In this document: positions 57,453 to 64,000 of the stretch, piece by piece
Layout of the letters: each line of letters begins with the position of its first letter
Position numbering within the stretch: the first letter of the stretch is position 1
Origin: JBDHWG01 sp046328505
Lineage (GTDB): Bacteria; Chloroflexota; Anaerolineae; Epilineales; JAHCIE01
NCBI GenBank assembly: GCA_046328505.1
Contig: JAXLWL010000005.1
Coordinates: forward strand, 682,001 to 746,000
Reading direction: 5' to 3'
DNA length: 64,000 nt
Program-made: the position numbers and the translations under genes
Notes under the pieces: model-generated
Told to the model about the DNA's origin: nothing
Database searches by the model: none
The model's input: the letters and a program-made list of their open reading frames with translations, nothing else

Positions 57453-58376
57453 TCACTTCTTGCGAGTGAGGGCGATGCCGAAGAGGACGATGGCGCCGCC
57501 GACCAGCTGTATCGGGGCGATGCGCTCGCCGAGCAGGACCCACGCCAAAATCATAGCGACGACCGGCACCAGGTTGCTATAGACCGAGGTCCGGGCGCTT
57601 CCCACGCGCTGGATGCTGACATACCAGATAACGTACGCAACCACAATGGCGAACAGCGCGGAGTAGATCAGGCTGGCCCACGCGACGGGGCTAACGCTCC
57701 GCCAGTTCTGCTGAATCGCCGACGGCAGGGCAACCAGGTACAAGGGCCACGTGCCCAGAACCATCGTCAGCGCGGTGAGCTTCAGCGGGGAGTAGCGGTG
57801 AAGAAATGGGCGTGAGACAACGGTGTACAGCGCCCAGCCAATCGCCGAGAGCAGCAGCAACACCCCGCCCCATATGTGTTCGGCGTCCATGTTCCCTTCG
57901 ACGCCTCCCTGGATCAGCAGGAGTAGTCCGCCGAAGGACAGCAGGATGCCCAGCCAGGCCCAGCGGCTGATACGCTCGCCCGTCACGCGGCCTATCAGGG
58001 CGACCCAGATGGGCGATGTCGCCAGGATGAGCGAGGCGGGGCCTGCCGACCAGCGCGCCATCCCGCTCATGAAGATGACCTGGTAACCGCCCTGCCCCAT
58101 GACCCCCAGCCCCATGATCTTCCAGAAGTCGCCCTTCTGGACTCTCAGGTTCTCGCGAGTGATACGCACGAGCACGACCATGGTGAGCGTCGCGATGGCG
58201 AAGCGGATGCCGGCGAAGGCGAGCGTGTTTATTTCAGAGAGTCCCACCTTAAGGGCGACGAAGTTCAGGCCCCAGATGAGCACCACGCCCAACATGGCGA
58301 CGTCGAGGCGAGAGAAGCGCGTCCCTACTCGCGGCTCGGCCACGGGCATGGCGGCGGAGAACGATTCCTGCTCCAT
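57453..58376 (-). CDS. EamA/DMT-family transporter
   Basis: This 307-residue protein has ten predicted membrane helices arranged as two EamA repeats (LIWGLNFVALKVGLSEINTLAF in the first, PVAWASLIYSALFAIVVAYVIW and LVPVVAMILAWVLLGERI in the second). These are drug/metabolite exporters or permeases; the substrate is unknown. The start at 58376 precedes the GTLFSR-type N-terminus. The longer frame would read through the terminator hairpin of the gene upstream. Confidence 0.85.
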   Translation of the reverse strand: MEQESFSAAMPVAEPRVGTRFSRLDVAMLGVVLIWGLNFVALKVGLSEINTLAFAGIRFAIATLTMVVLVRITRENLRVQKGDFWKIMGLGVMGQGGYQVIFMSGMARWSAGPASLILATSPIWVALIGRVTGERISRWAWLGILLSFGGLLLLIQGGVEGNMDAEHIWGGVLLLLSAIGWALYTVVSRPFLHRYSPLKLTALTMVLGTWPLYLVALPSAIQQNWRSVSPVAWASLIYSALFAIVVAYVIWYVSIQRVGSARTSVYSNLVPVVAMILAWVLLGERIAPIQLVGGAIVLFGIALTRKK

Positions 58377-58390
58377 AACAGTGCTTTCTA

Positions 58391-58428
58391 CAAAAAGAAC
58401 CTGGCAGGCTGTCGGCAACCTGCCAGGT
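58391..58428 (-). terminator. Rho-independent terminator of the arginine operon
   Basis: On the minus strand ACCTGGCAGG and CCTGCCAGGT form a perfect 10-bp stem (loop 10 nt) followed by TTCTTTTTG. It lies 15 nt after the N-acetyltransferase stop. Confidence 0.9.
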
Positions 58429-58442
58429 CTGCATTGACCTCG

Positions 58443-59003
58443 TTACTCTCGCGTGACCGGTAGCACCATGGCCACCTCGTCACAGTTCGCGAAAACTGGA
58501 CAGTGGATACAGTCCTTCCACACTTTGCGTGGGAAACGATCGCGCTCGGTGACCTGGAAACCGAGGCGAGCGAAGAACGGCACGGCCCGCGTCAGACAGA
58601 ATACCGTCGGGATGCCCAGGCGGCGCGCCTCCTCGACCAACGCCAGCACCACCGCCTGACCGTGCCCCTGGCCCTGGAAGTCCGGCTTGACGGCGATCGA
58701 CCGCACTTCCGCCAGGTCGGCCCACATGATGAGCAGTGACCCACACGCGACGATTTCGCCGTCGATCTCAGCGACAACCCACTCGCGTACCGACTGGTAG
58801 ATGTCGCTGATCGAGCGCGGCAGAAGGTTCCGCTGCTGCGCGTAGTAGGCAACAAGCTCCGCAATCTGTGGAACGTCCGCGACGCGCGCTGTACGCACGA
58901 TAGGCTCCGGCTCTGGCTCCAGGACGGCAATAGCGCCTGGCGCGATGGTGGCGCTGTCGGCGACAGGCCACCCCCTACTATACACCCTGGGCATCGACTC
59001 CAT
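58443..59003 (-). CDS. argA: N-acetylglutamate synthase-type GNAT acetyltransferase
   Basis: This 186-residue GNAT protein has RTARVADVPQIAELVAYYAQQ, acetyl-CoA-binding EVRSIAVKPDFQGQGHGQAVV and a C-terminal RFPRKVWKDCIHCPVFANCDE segment, which marks the short ArgA class. It acetylates glutamate in the first step of arginine synthesis. The start overlaps the argD stop by 26 nt. A second ATG at 58994 is also possible. It is the last gene of the arg operon. Confidence 0.8.
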   Translation of the reverse strand: MESMPRVYSRGWPVADSATIAPGAIAVLEPEPEPIVRTARVADVPQIAELVAYYAQQRNLLPRSISDIYQSVREWVVAEIDGEIVACGSLLIMWADLAEVRSIAVKPDFQGQGHGQAVVLALVEEARRLGIPTVFCLTRAVPFFARLGFQVTERDRFPRKVWKDCIHCPVFANCDEVAMVLPVTRE

Positions 59004-60189
59004 CGAAAATCTCCTTCAATCCGGTCAAAAGCTCGTCCACGTGCCACGTCTCCAGAATGAGCGGCGGCACGAAGCGCAGGACGTTTTCGCCCGCGCTGGT
59101 GATAATCAGCCCGTGCTGGTAGGCCTCGTCGATGAGCGGTGCCGCGGGAATATCCATCTCGACGCCGACCATCAGGCCGAGGCCGCGCACTTCTTTGACG
59201 TGCTGCGTACTGAGGGACTCGACGCCGTTCTTGAGGTAGTCGCCGACCTCGGCAACGTGCGCCAGGAAGGCCGGGTTGTTGATGCGCTTGAGCACGACCT
59301 GGGCCGCGCGGCAGATGACGGGGTTCGCGCCAAAGGTGGTGCCGTGGTCGCCGGGGTGGAGCGCCCCAGCGACGTTGTCCGTCGCCAGCACCGCGCCCAT
59401 CGGCAGGCCGCCGCCCAGCGGTTTCGCCAGCGTCATCATGTCGGGCGTCACACCATAGTGCTCATATGCCCAGAGCTTGCCGGTGCGTCCGAGGCCACAC
59501 TGCACCTCGTCGAAGATGAGCAGCGCGTTGTGGCGGTCGCAGATCTCGCGCAGCCCGGCCAGGAACTCCTGCGTCGCCACGTAGATGCCGCCCTCGCCCT
59601 GCACAGGCTCGACAATGACGGCGGCCACGTCGTCACCGATGGTCGCCGCCGACGACTCCAGGTCGTTGTACGTGGCGAACTGGACGTTGGGCATGAGCGG
59701 GCGGAATGGGGCCTGGTACTTCTCTCGCGGGGTCGCCGCCAGAGCGCCCATCGTGCGGCCATGGAAGGCGTTGGTGAAGGCGACGATGCGCGACTTGTTC
59801 TCGCCGTGGCGGTCCAATGCCCAGCGGCGGGCGAACTTGAATGCCGCCTCGTTGGCCTCGGCGCCGGAGTTACAGAAGAAGACCTTGTCGGCGAATGACG
59901 ACTCCACCAGGTCTCGCGCCAGCTCCAGCATCGGAACGCTGTAGTAGAGGTTAGAGACGTGGCCCAGGACCTCGGCCTGCTCGCCGATGACGTGAGCAAT
60001 CTCGCGGTCAGCATTGCCGAAAGCGTTGACGGCGATGCCGGCGACGAAGTCCAGGTAGCGGCGGCCCTCGGTATCGAAGAGGCAGACCCCGTCGCCGTGC
60101 TCCAGGACGAAGGGCGGACGCTTATAGGTGGGCGCGACGTATTGGCGCTCCATCTCGATGAGCTCGTCGGTTGTGTAGTTCACCAGCAT
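58978..60189 (-). CDS. argD: Acetylornithine aminotransferase
   Basis: This 403-residue class III PLP aminotransferase has the PLP phosphate-binding region FCNSGAEANEAAFKFAR, then IFDEVQCGLGRTGKLWA with the Asp that pairs with the pyridine nitrogen, and PLGGGLPMGAVLAT. The lysine lies in MTLAKPLGGG. The start at 60189 follows AGGAGGAGTCA. It converts acetylglutamate semialdehyde to acetylornithine. A 9-bp stem hairpin separates it from argB. Confidence 0.93.
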   Translation of the reverse strand: MLVNYTTDELIEMERQYVAPTYKRPPFVLEHGDGVCLFDTEGRRYLDFVAGIAVNAFGNADREIAHVIGEQAEVLGHVSNLYYSVPMLELARDLVESSFADKVFFCNSGAEANEAAFKFARRWALDRHGENKSRIVAFTNAFHGRTMGALAATPREKYQAPFRPLMPNVQFATYNDLESSAATIGDDVAAVIVEPVQGEGGIYVATQEFLAGLREICDRHNALLIFDEVQCGLGRTGKLWAYEHYGVTPDMMTLAKPLGGGLPMGAVLATDNVAGALHPGDHGTTFGANPVICRAAQVVLKRINNPAFLAHVAEVGDYLKNGVESLSTQHVKEVRGLGLMVGVEMDIPAAPLIDEAYQHGLIITSAGENVLRFVPPLILETWHVDELLTGLKEIFDGVDAQGV

Positions 60190-60226
60190 TGACTCCTCCT
60201 GTGTGGCTGCTCCCATTTCTGGCCCG

Positions 60227-60247
60227 CCCTCTCCCTTTGGGAGAGGG
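60227..60247. repeat. Short perfect hairpin between argB and argD
   Basis: CCCTCTCCC and GGGAGAGGG form a 9-bp stem with a TTT loop. No T tract follows on the minus strand, so it is not a standard terminator. It may tune argD or argA expression or be a short repeat. Confidence 0.6.
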
Positions 60248-60269
60248 AACTGTCTGCTCCGTCACACCG

Positions 60270-61031
60270 TCACTCCGTCACCATCTCAGTCTGCGTAATC
60301 GCCGTTCCCCCATCCGCGATGGACGCCAGGTTCACGATCCGCACTGTGTTGACGCCATCATTGATCGCGTCGAGCGCGGCGCGCACTTTGGCGATCATTC
60401 CGCCCGCGACTACGCCGTCGCGGATGAGGCCCTCGGCCTCGGCTGCCGTCAGGTGGGGCACGAGCGCCCCTTCCCGCAGGACGCCCGGGACGTTGGTGAC
60501 GAACACCAACTCGCCCGCATGAAGGCTGCGGGCGACAGCCTGCGCCACATGGTCGGCGTTGACATTGTAGAGCTGGCCCGCGCCGTCGGCCGCGATAGGC
60601 GACATGACGATGACCGCGTCCAGGGCCAGCAGGCGTTCGAAGGCCTCGGAGTTCACGCCCACGACTCGCCCGACGTAACCGAGATCGCCGCTAGGGTGGA
60701 TCCAGCGCGTGACGCGCACCAGCCCCAGGTCAACGGCGCTTACGCCCAGCGCCGGTACTCCGGCCGCCTCCATCGCTGCCACCAGCCGCTTGTTCGCCAG
60801 CCCGGCCATCACCATCACGGCGAGCCGCAACGTCGCGGCGTCGGTGACGCGCATGCCGGAAACGAAAGTCGCGCTGAGTCCAAGGTCCAGGCTGAGCTGG
60901 GAGATTTCCTTGCCGCCGCCATGCACCAGGATGGGGCGTTCTGGCATCACCTTGATCGCCTCGATCAAGCCGGCGACGAACGTGGGATCGTCCAGCTCGT
61001 GCCCGCCCACCTTCAACACACGCTGTGCCAT
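60270..61031 (-). CDS. argB: Acetylglutamate kinase
   Basis: This 253-residue amino-acid kinase begins RVLKVGGHELDD (K at the ATP site), has ILVHGGGKEIS and a conserved ADGAGQLYNVNADHVA block, and the GGMIAKVRAALDAINDGV substrate-binding region. It phosphorylates N-acetylglutamate. Nothing in the sequence suggests a LysW-type carrier. The enzyme lacks the N-terminal helix found in arginine-inhibited hexameric forms, so it may be feedback-insensitive. Confidence 0.92.
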   Translation of the reverse strand: MAQRVLKVGGHELDDPTFVAGLIEAIKVMPERPILVHGGGKEISQLSLDLGLSATFVSGMRVTDAATLRLAVMVMAGLANKRLVAAMEAAGVPALGVSAVDLGLVRVTRWIHPSGDLGYVGRVVGVNSEAFERLLALDAVIVMSPIAADGAGQLYNVNADHVAQAVARSLHAGELVFVTNVPGVLREGALVPHLTAAEAEGLIRDGVVAGGMIAKVRAALDAINDGVNTVRIVNLASIADGGTAITQTEMVTE

Positions 61032-61037
61032 GCCATG

Positions 61038-61697
61038 TCACTCCTCTTCGTCGGCGTCCGCGACTGGATCGCCGACGTGGGCCTCCAGGGATAGCTCGCG
61101 GGCCAACGCCGCGTGAAAATCCTGCATCGCGCTCAGCCGCCGCCGCGCCTCGGCCCGCGCCGGGCCGGTGTTCATGCTGGCAGCCATGCGCGGCTGTACC
61201 TCGCGCAGCCACTCCTCGTTCTCGGCCATCAACGCCTCGGTGCTGTTGCTGGAGAGATACCCAACGGCCAGCCAGTGCAGGAACGCCGTCGCGCCGAGCT
61301 TGGAGAGCTTGTCGGCATCCCAGAGAACGGCGGCTTCGAGCGGCTCAACCGGCGTCTCGCGGAACAACCCCGCGTGCTTTTCGATGGCATCGGCGACCCG
61401 GTCAATGCGCTCCTGGGGAAAGTCCGTCTCCGCCAGGAGGCGCCTCGCCTCGCGAGCGCCGGCCAGGGCATGCTGGGGCTGCGCCTTGCACACGTCGTGC
61501 AGCCACGCCGCCGCTTCGACCACGTCCGCATCCGCATCCAGCTCTCGCGCCAGCCAGCCGGCCAGCCGAACGACCGCGCGCACGTGCTCCCACCGATAGT
61601 TGAACGGGCCTTCGCCGCGCTCCGCCCCCTCCGCGATGGCGGCGTGATAGGCCGCCGCGCGAACAGTCTCGCGCCATGCCACCCGCGCCTCCGTCAT
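61038..61697 (-). CDS. HD-domain phosphohydrolase-like protein
   Basis: This 219-residue protein has the HD pattern H in FNYRWEHV, HD in AAWLHDV, then H in IEKHAGLF and D in LWDADKLSK. Those residues bind one or two metal ions in phosphohydrolases. The substrate is unknown. It sits within the arginine operon between argB (6 nt) and a methyltransferase (4-nt overlap), so its expression follows arginine genes without an obvious biochemical link. Confidence 0.82.
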   Translation of the reverse strand: MTEARVAWRETVRAAAYHAAIAEGAERGEGPFNYRWEHVRAVVRLAGWLARELDADADVVEAAAWLHDVCKAQPQHALAGAREARRLLAETDFPQERIDRVADAIEKHAGLFRETPVEPLEAAVLWDADKLSKLGATAFLHWLAVGYLSSNSTEALMAENEEWLREVQPRMAASMNTGPARAEARRRLSAMQDFHAALARELSLEAHVGDPVADADEEE

Positions 61698-62524
61698 CCG
61701 CGACTCCTGCGCGACGTTCGCCGGCGCGCCGCGGAGCGCGGACCGGCCGGCCGCAGCACCCAGACCTGCTCCTCGCTCGTCGCAGTGAACGGGCTGCCGG
61801 CGAAGTCACCGTACAGCGCCTCGACCTCGAAGCCGGCGCGGATGAAGAGGTGCTCGGCCTCGTAGCGATACATCCAGCGCACGGTAATCTGGCGGTAGGT
61901 GCGCTCGATGAGGCGGCCGTCGGCGCCGACCCGATCGTACATGCGCTCAGTGCGCGAGACCTGGGTATAGGCATCGTAGCGGGTGCAGGCCCACTGGAGC
62001 AGGCGCTCGCCGTTCAGCAGGTCGTACGTATCCTCCAGAAACGTCGTCGCGCCGCGCGAGGTCAGCCGAGGCGCGATGTAGTCCAGGCGCGGGTTGAAGA
62101 ATGCCAGCGCCAGCCGCCCCTCCGGGCGCATGCTGCGCCGAATAACAGCCAGCGCCTGGAGCTGATCTTCGACGGTCAGCAGGTGCAGGAACGACCGAAA
62201 CGGGATGTACACCAGGGCGAACCGCCCCGCGCCCAGGTCGAAGTCGCGCATGTCGCCCTCGCCGAGCGTGATGCGCTGTTGGACCTCGGGCGCCAGCAGA
62301 CTCACCTTCTCTTGCGCAACGGCCAGCATCGGCAGCGAGATGTCCAGCCCGACCACTTCGACGCCCGCCTCCGCGACGGGAATCAGCACCCGGCCCGTGC
62401 CGCACGCCAGCTCGAGCGCCGGCCCGCCGCTGCGCACGGCCAGATCGCGGAAGAACGGGATGTCGTCGAGGACGTCGTCGTACTCGAAGTCGTACAGTGT
62501 TGCGTACAGGTCGTACTCAGGCAT
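61694..62524 (-). CDS. Class I SAM-dependent methyltransferase
   Basis: This 276-residue protein has motif I LELACGTGRVLIPVAEAG, then VVGLDISLPMLAVA and FALVYIPFRSFLHLL. It fits the UbiE/Mtf11-like small-molecule methyltransferases. The C-terminal third is basic and less conserved. The gene is between argC (6 nt) and the HD-domain gene. The substrate is unknown. Confidence 0.82.
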   Translation of the reverse strand: MPEYDLYATLYDFEYDDVLDDIPFFRDLAVRSGGPALELACGTGRVLIPVAEAGVEVVGLDISLPMLAVAQEKVSLLAPEVQQRITLGEGDMRDFDLGAGRFALVYIPFRSFLHLLTVEDQLQALAVIRRSMRPEGRLALAFFNPRLDYIAPRLTSRGATTFLEDTYDLLNGERLLQWACTRYDAYTQVSRTERMYDRVGADGRLIERTYRQITVRWMYRYEAEHLFIRAGFEVEALYGDFAGSPFTATSEEQVWVLRPAGPRSAARRRTSRRSRG

Positions 62525-62530
62525 CGCCTG

Positions 62531-63544
62531 TTACACCAGCCCCATCGTCTCGTCGAGACCGAACATAATGTTCATGCACTGCACCGCGACGCCGGACGCG
62601 CCGCGCACGAGGTTGTCCTCTGTCGCCACGATGATCGCGTTCCCCTGGTCGTCGACCGCCGTCGCCGAGAACACCAGCCAGTTCGTGCCGACCACGTGGC
62701 GCAACGTCGCCAGCTTGCCAGGCGCGAGGACGCGCACGAACGTCTCGTCGCGGTAAACGTCGCGGAACACGCCGACAAGCTCCTCGGTGCTCATCGGCCG
62801 GTTGAGGCGGACGTAGAGCGTCGTCAGGATGCCCTGGTTCGTCGGCAGGAGATGGGGCGAGAAGGTCACGGTGAACGGGCTGCCGTTCGCCTCACTGAGC
62901 GCCTGCTCCATCTCGGGCACGTGGCGGTGGACGTGGCCTATGTTGTAGGGCGAGAAATTGTCGTGGGCTTCGACGAAGCTGGTCGTGAGGCTCGGCTTGC
63001 GGCCTGCGCCGGAGACGCCGGACTTGGAATCGGCGATGGCGCGCGGCTCTGCCATCAGCCCGCACTTGACCAGCGGGTAGAGGCCCAGGATGACCGTCTG
63101 CGGGTAGCAGCCGGGGTTGGCGACCAGGCGCGTGTTCCGGATCCGATCGCGGTATAGCTCCGGCAAGCCGTAGACGGCCTCCGCCGCAAGCTCCGGCGCG
63201 GTATGCTGCGTCTTGTACCACTTCTCGTACGTCGGCACGTCGCGCAGGCGGAAGTCGGCCGAGAGGTCGATGGCGCGGACACCGGCATCCACGACCTTCT
63301 TGACCATCGGCACGGATGCGCCGTGGGGCAGCGCCAGGAAAACCACGTCGACGTGGTCCAGCGGAGCGTCCTCGCTCTTGATGAGAGGGTCATCCCAGAC
63401 CGTCGCGAACGCATCGCCGAGAGTTTGGCCCGCCGATTGCTCGCTCGTCAGCCAGGCGATTTGCGCCTCCGGGTGGCGCTTGAGAATACGAATGAGCTCG
63501 AAGCCGGTGTAGCCGGTCGCGCCGTAGATTCCAACGCGGAGCAT
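62531..63544 (-). CDS. argC: N-acetyl-gamma-glutamyl-phosphate reductase
   Basis: This 337-residue enzyme has VGIYGATGYTGFELIRIL (NADP-binding), the catalytic Cys in VANPGCYPQTVILGLYPL and the conserved SGVSGAGRKP and HRHVPE blocks. It reduces acetylglutamyl phosphate in arginine synthesis. It is the first gene of the operon, preceded by the leader with repeat, terminator and promoter. The order argC-argB-argD-argA lacks argJ and argE, so a deacetylase must be elsewhere. Confidence 0.94.
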   Translation of the reverse strand: MLRVGIYGATGYTGFELIRILKRHPEAQIAWLTSEQSAGQTLGDAFATVWDDPLIKSEDAPLDHVDVVFLALPHGASVPMVKKVVDAGVRAIDLSADFRLRDVPTYEKWYKTQHTAPELAAEAVYGLPELYRDRIRNTRLVANPGCYPQTVILGLYPLVKCGLMAEPRAIADSKSGVSGAGRKPSLTTSFVEAHDNFSPYNIGHVHRHVPEMEQALSEANGSPFTVTFSPHLLPTNQGILTTLYVRLNRPMSTEELVGVFRDVYRDETFVRVLAPGKLATLRHVVGTNWLVFSATAVDDQGNAIIVATEDNLVRGASGVAVQCMNIMFGLDETMGLV

Positions 63545-63698
63545 GATACATCTCCTCTCTGCCTGTCATTGCGAGCGTAGCGAAGCAATCTCACGCGTTT
63601 GCAAGGGGCCGTCTAGAGCCGAACAAGCGTCACTATCGCACGCCGGGGGGTTGCTTCGTCGGGCTACCGCCCTCCTCGCAACGACGGCCAGGGCCAAC
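63545..63698 (-). repeat. Dispersed family A repeat in the arginine operon leader
   Basis: About 63562-63690 is another copy of the repeat: GTCATTGCGAGCGTAGCGAAG at one end and CTCCTCGCAACGAC at the other, with GGTTGCTTCGTC pairing to GCGAAGCAATCT. It lies between the leader terminator and the argC start. No gene is present here. Confidence 0.75.
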
Positions 63699-63728
63699 AA
63701 AAAGCTCCCAGACGACGTGTCTGGGAGC
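63699..63728 (-). terminator. Intrinsic terminator in the arginine operon leader
   Basis: On the minus strand GCTCCCAGAC and GTCTGGGAGC form a perfect 10-bp stem with a 5-nt loop, followed by TTTTT. It lies between the promoter and argC, so it must be bypassed for expression. Alternatively it ends a transcript from outside the window. Confidence 0.85.
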
Positions 63729-63744
63729 ATAGAGAGAACGCAAG

Positions 63745-63828
63745 TCAACGTGGTATGCCCACGGCTTCACCCAGACCCAGGCAAGCGCATTCCGCGCACC
63801 GTACGGGAGCGGGGGAACACGCGCGCAT
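63745..63828 (-). CDS. Possible 27-residue leader peptide with Arg codons
   Basis: ATG at 63828 opens a short frame ending with CGT TGA at 63745. It has three Arg codons (second, tenth and last position) and several Cys codons. The ribosome-binding site is weak. It lies between the leader promoter and the terminator. Confidence 0.3.
   Translation of the reverse strand: MRACSPAPVRCAECACLGLGEAVGIPR
63770..63778 (-). promoter_or_regulatory. Possible antiterminator strand
   Basis: On the minus strand GGGTCTGGG contains GTCTGGG, which is complementary to the CCCAGAC in the 5' arm of the leader terminator. Pairing here would prevent terminator formation. It lies inside the short leader frame. Confidence 0.4.
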
Positions 63829-63894
63829 AGGCGAAAGCCAGAAGCTGGAGCACAAGGTCCTCGTAGAGTGAAATCGAATTGTAAGATGCACTTA

Positions 63895-63922
63895 CTATAT
63901 CACGCATTGCGGGTCATGTCAA
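63895..63922 (-). promoter_or_regulatory. Promoter of the arginine operon
   Basis: On the minus strand TTGACA (63917-63922) and TATAGT (about 63895-63900) are separated by about 16-17 bp. The start site would be near 63888, giving a leader of about 340 nt before argC. Confidence 0.75.
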
Positions 63923-64000
63923 AGATTCCGGGCCGCTATTTCGCGCGGCGGCCCAATTTGACCCTAGTTGGTGTATAATCAAGCCCTAAAGATGCTGCCC

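Noticed and set aside
63740..63790. A T-box riboswitch before argC
   Set aside because: GGGTGAAGCCGTGG resembles the T-box core only partly, does not overlap the terminator arm as required, and no specifier stem was recognised.

Overview
The window is a GC-rich bacterial chromosome segment. The 16S-23S-5S operon, the lack of spacer tRNAs, and the mix of lineage-typical genes (DUF5107-TPR protein, CrtY-type two-domain lycopene cyclase, AglD/LPG-synthase-like flippase, fused NuoE-NuoF) point to a Chloroflexota (Chloroflexi) bacterium. The 16S wording is consistent with that phylum, but I could not search it, so class and genus stay open.

Layout. 1-4.2 kb: a tightly packed plus-strand operon of two fumarylacetoacetate-hydrolase-fold proteins, a DUF1444/YtpQ protein, a cystathionine gamma-synthase-family PLP enzyme and a TrpF-like protein that lacks the catalytic Cys. 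4.4-7.4 kb: radical SAM/SPASM protein, polysaccharide deacetylase and GT2 glycosyltransferase. 7.4-12.9 kb: one rRNA operon with a consensus promoter, two RNase III-type processing stems, a palindromic repeat in the spacer and a rho-independent terminator. 12.9-28 kb: RsmF-type rRNA methyltransferase, an XPF/ERCC4-type nuclease overlapping an orphan hydantoinase B, DUF2461, a large DUF5107-TPR protein, a PhnD-like binding protein paired with an acyl-CoA dehydrogenase, a DUF7059-like methyltransferase, and a Tat-exported dirigent/AOC-like protein with an Hcp-family protein.

27.9-33.4 kb is the main accessory islet. It is a minus-strand operon that originally read ATPase-HEPN, MntA nucleotidyltransferase, HepT. 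The large first gene has been broken by an IS3-family and an IS4-family insertion; the IS4 copy has perfect 20-bp ends and a perfect 10-bp target duplication. 42.1-43.8 kb is a second AT-richer islet: a four-helix membrane protein converging on a TIR protein with a C-terminal segment that looks like a PD-(D/E)XK nuclease. A small ParE/RelE-type toxin-antitoxin pair lies at 46 kb.

33.6-41.8 kb holds a thioredoxin-reductase-like flavoprotein, a PAP2 phosphatase and a formate-dehydrogenase operon: fused NuoE-NuoF diaphorase, a separate Fe-S subunit, a molybdopterin catalytic subunit and a lipoate-ligase-like protein. Dispersed palindromic repeats are embedded in it. 44-53 kb: zinc-ribbon/CBM9 protein, MOSC protein, SRPBCC, DUF2231, apt, acpS, a UDP-glucose dehydrogenase with two frameshifts, an amine-oxidase-fold flavoprotein and a flippase-like membrane protein. 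53-57 kb: cytochrome P450, CrtQ-like glycosyltransferase, lycopene cyclase and plsY, probably a carotenoid-tailoring operon. 58.4-64 kb: a minus-strand arginine operon argC-methyltransferase-HD protein-argB-argD-argA. It is preceded by a near-consensus promoter and a leader with a short Arg-containing ORF, a possible antiterminator and an intrinsic terminator.

Three repeat families recur: family A (about 110-140 nt palindrome around AGCGAAGCAATCTC), family B (around GTCATGCTGAGCG) and a T-rich palindrome in the rRNA spacer. No CRISPR array or tRNA gene was seen.
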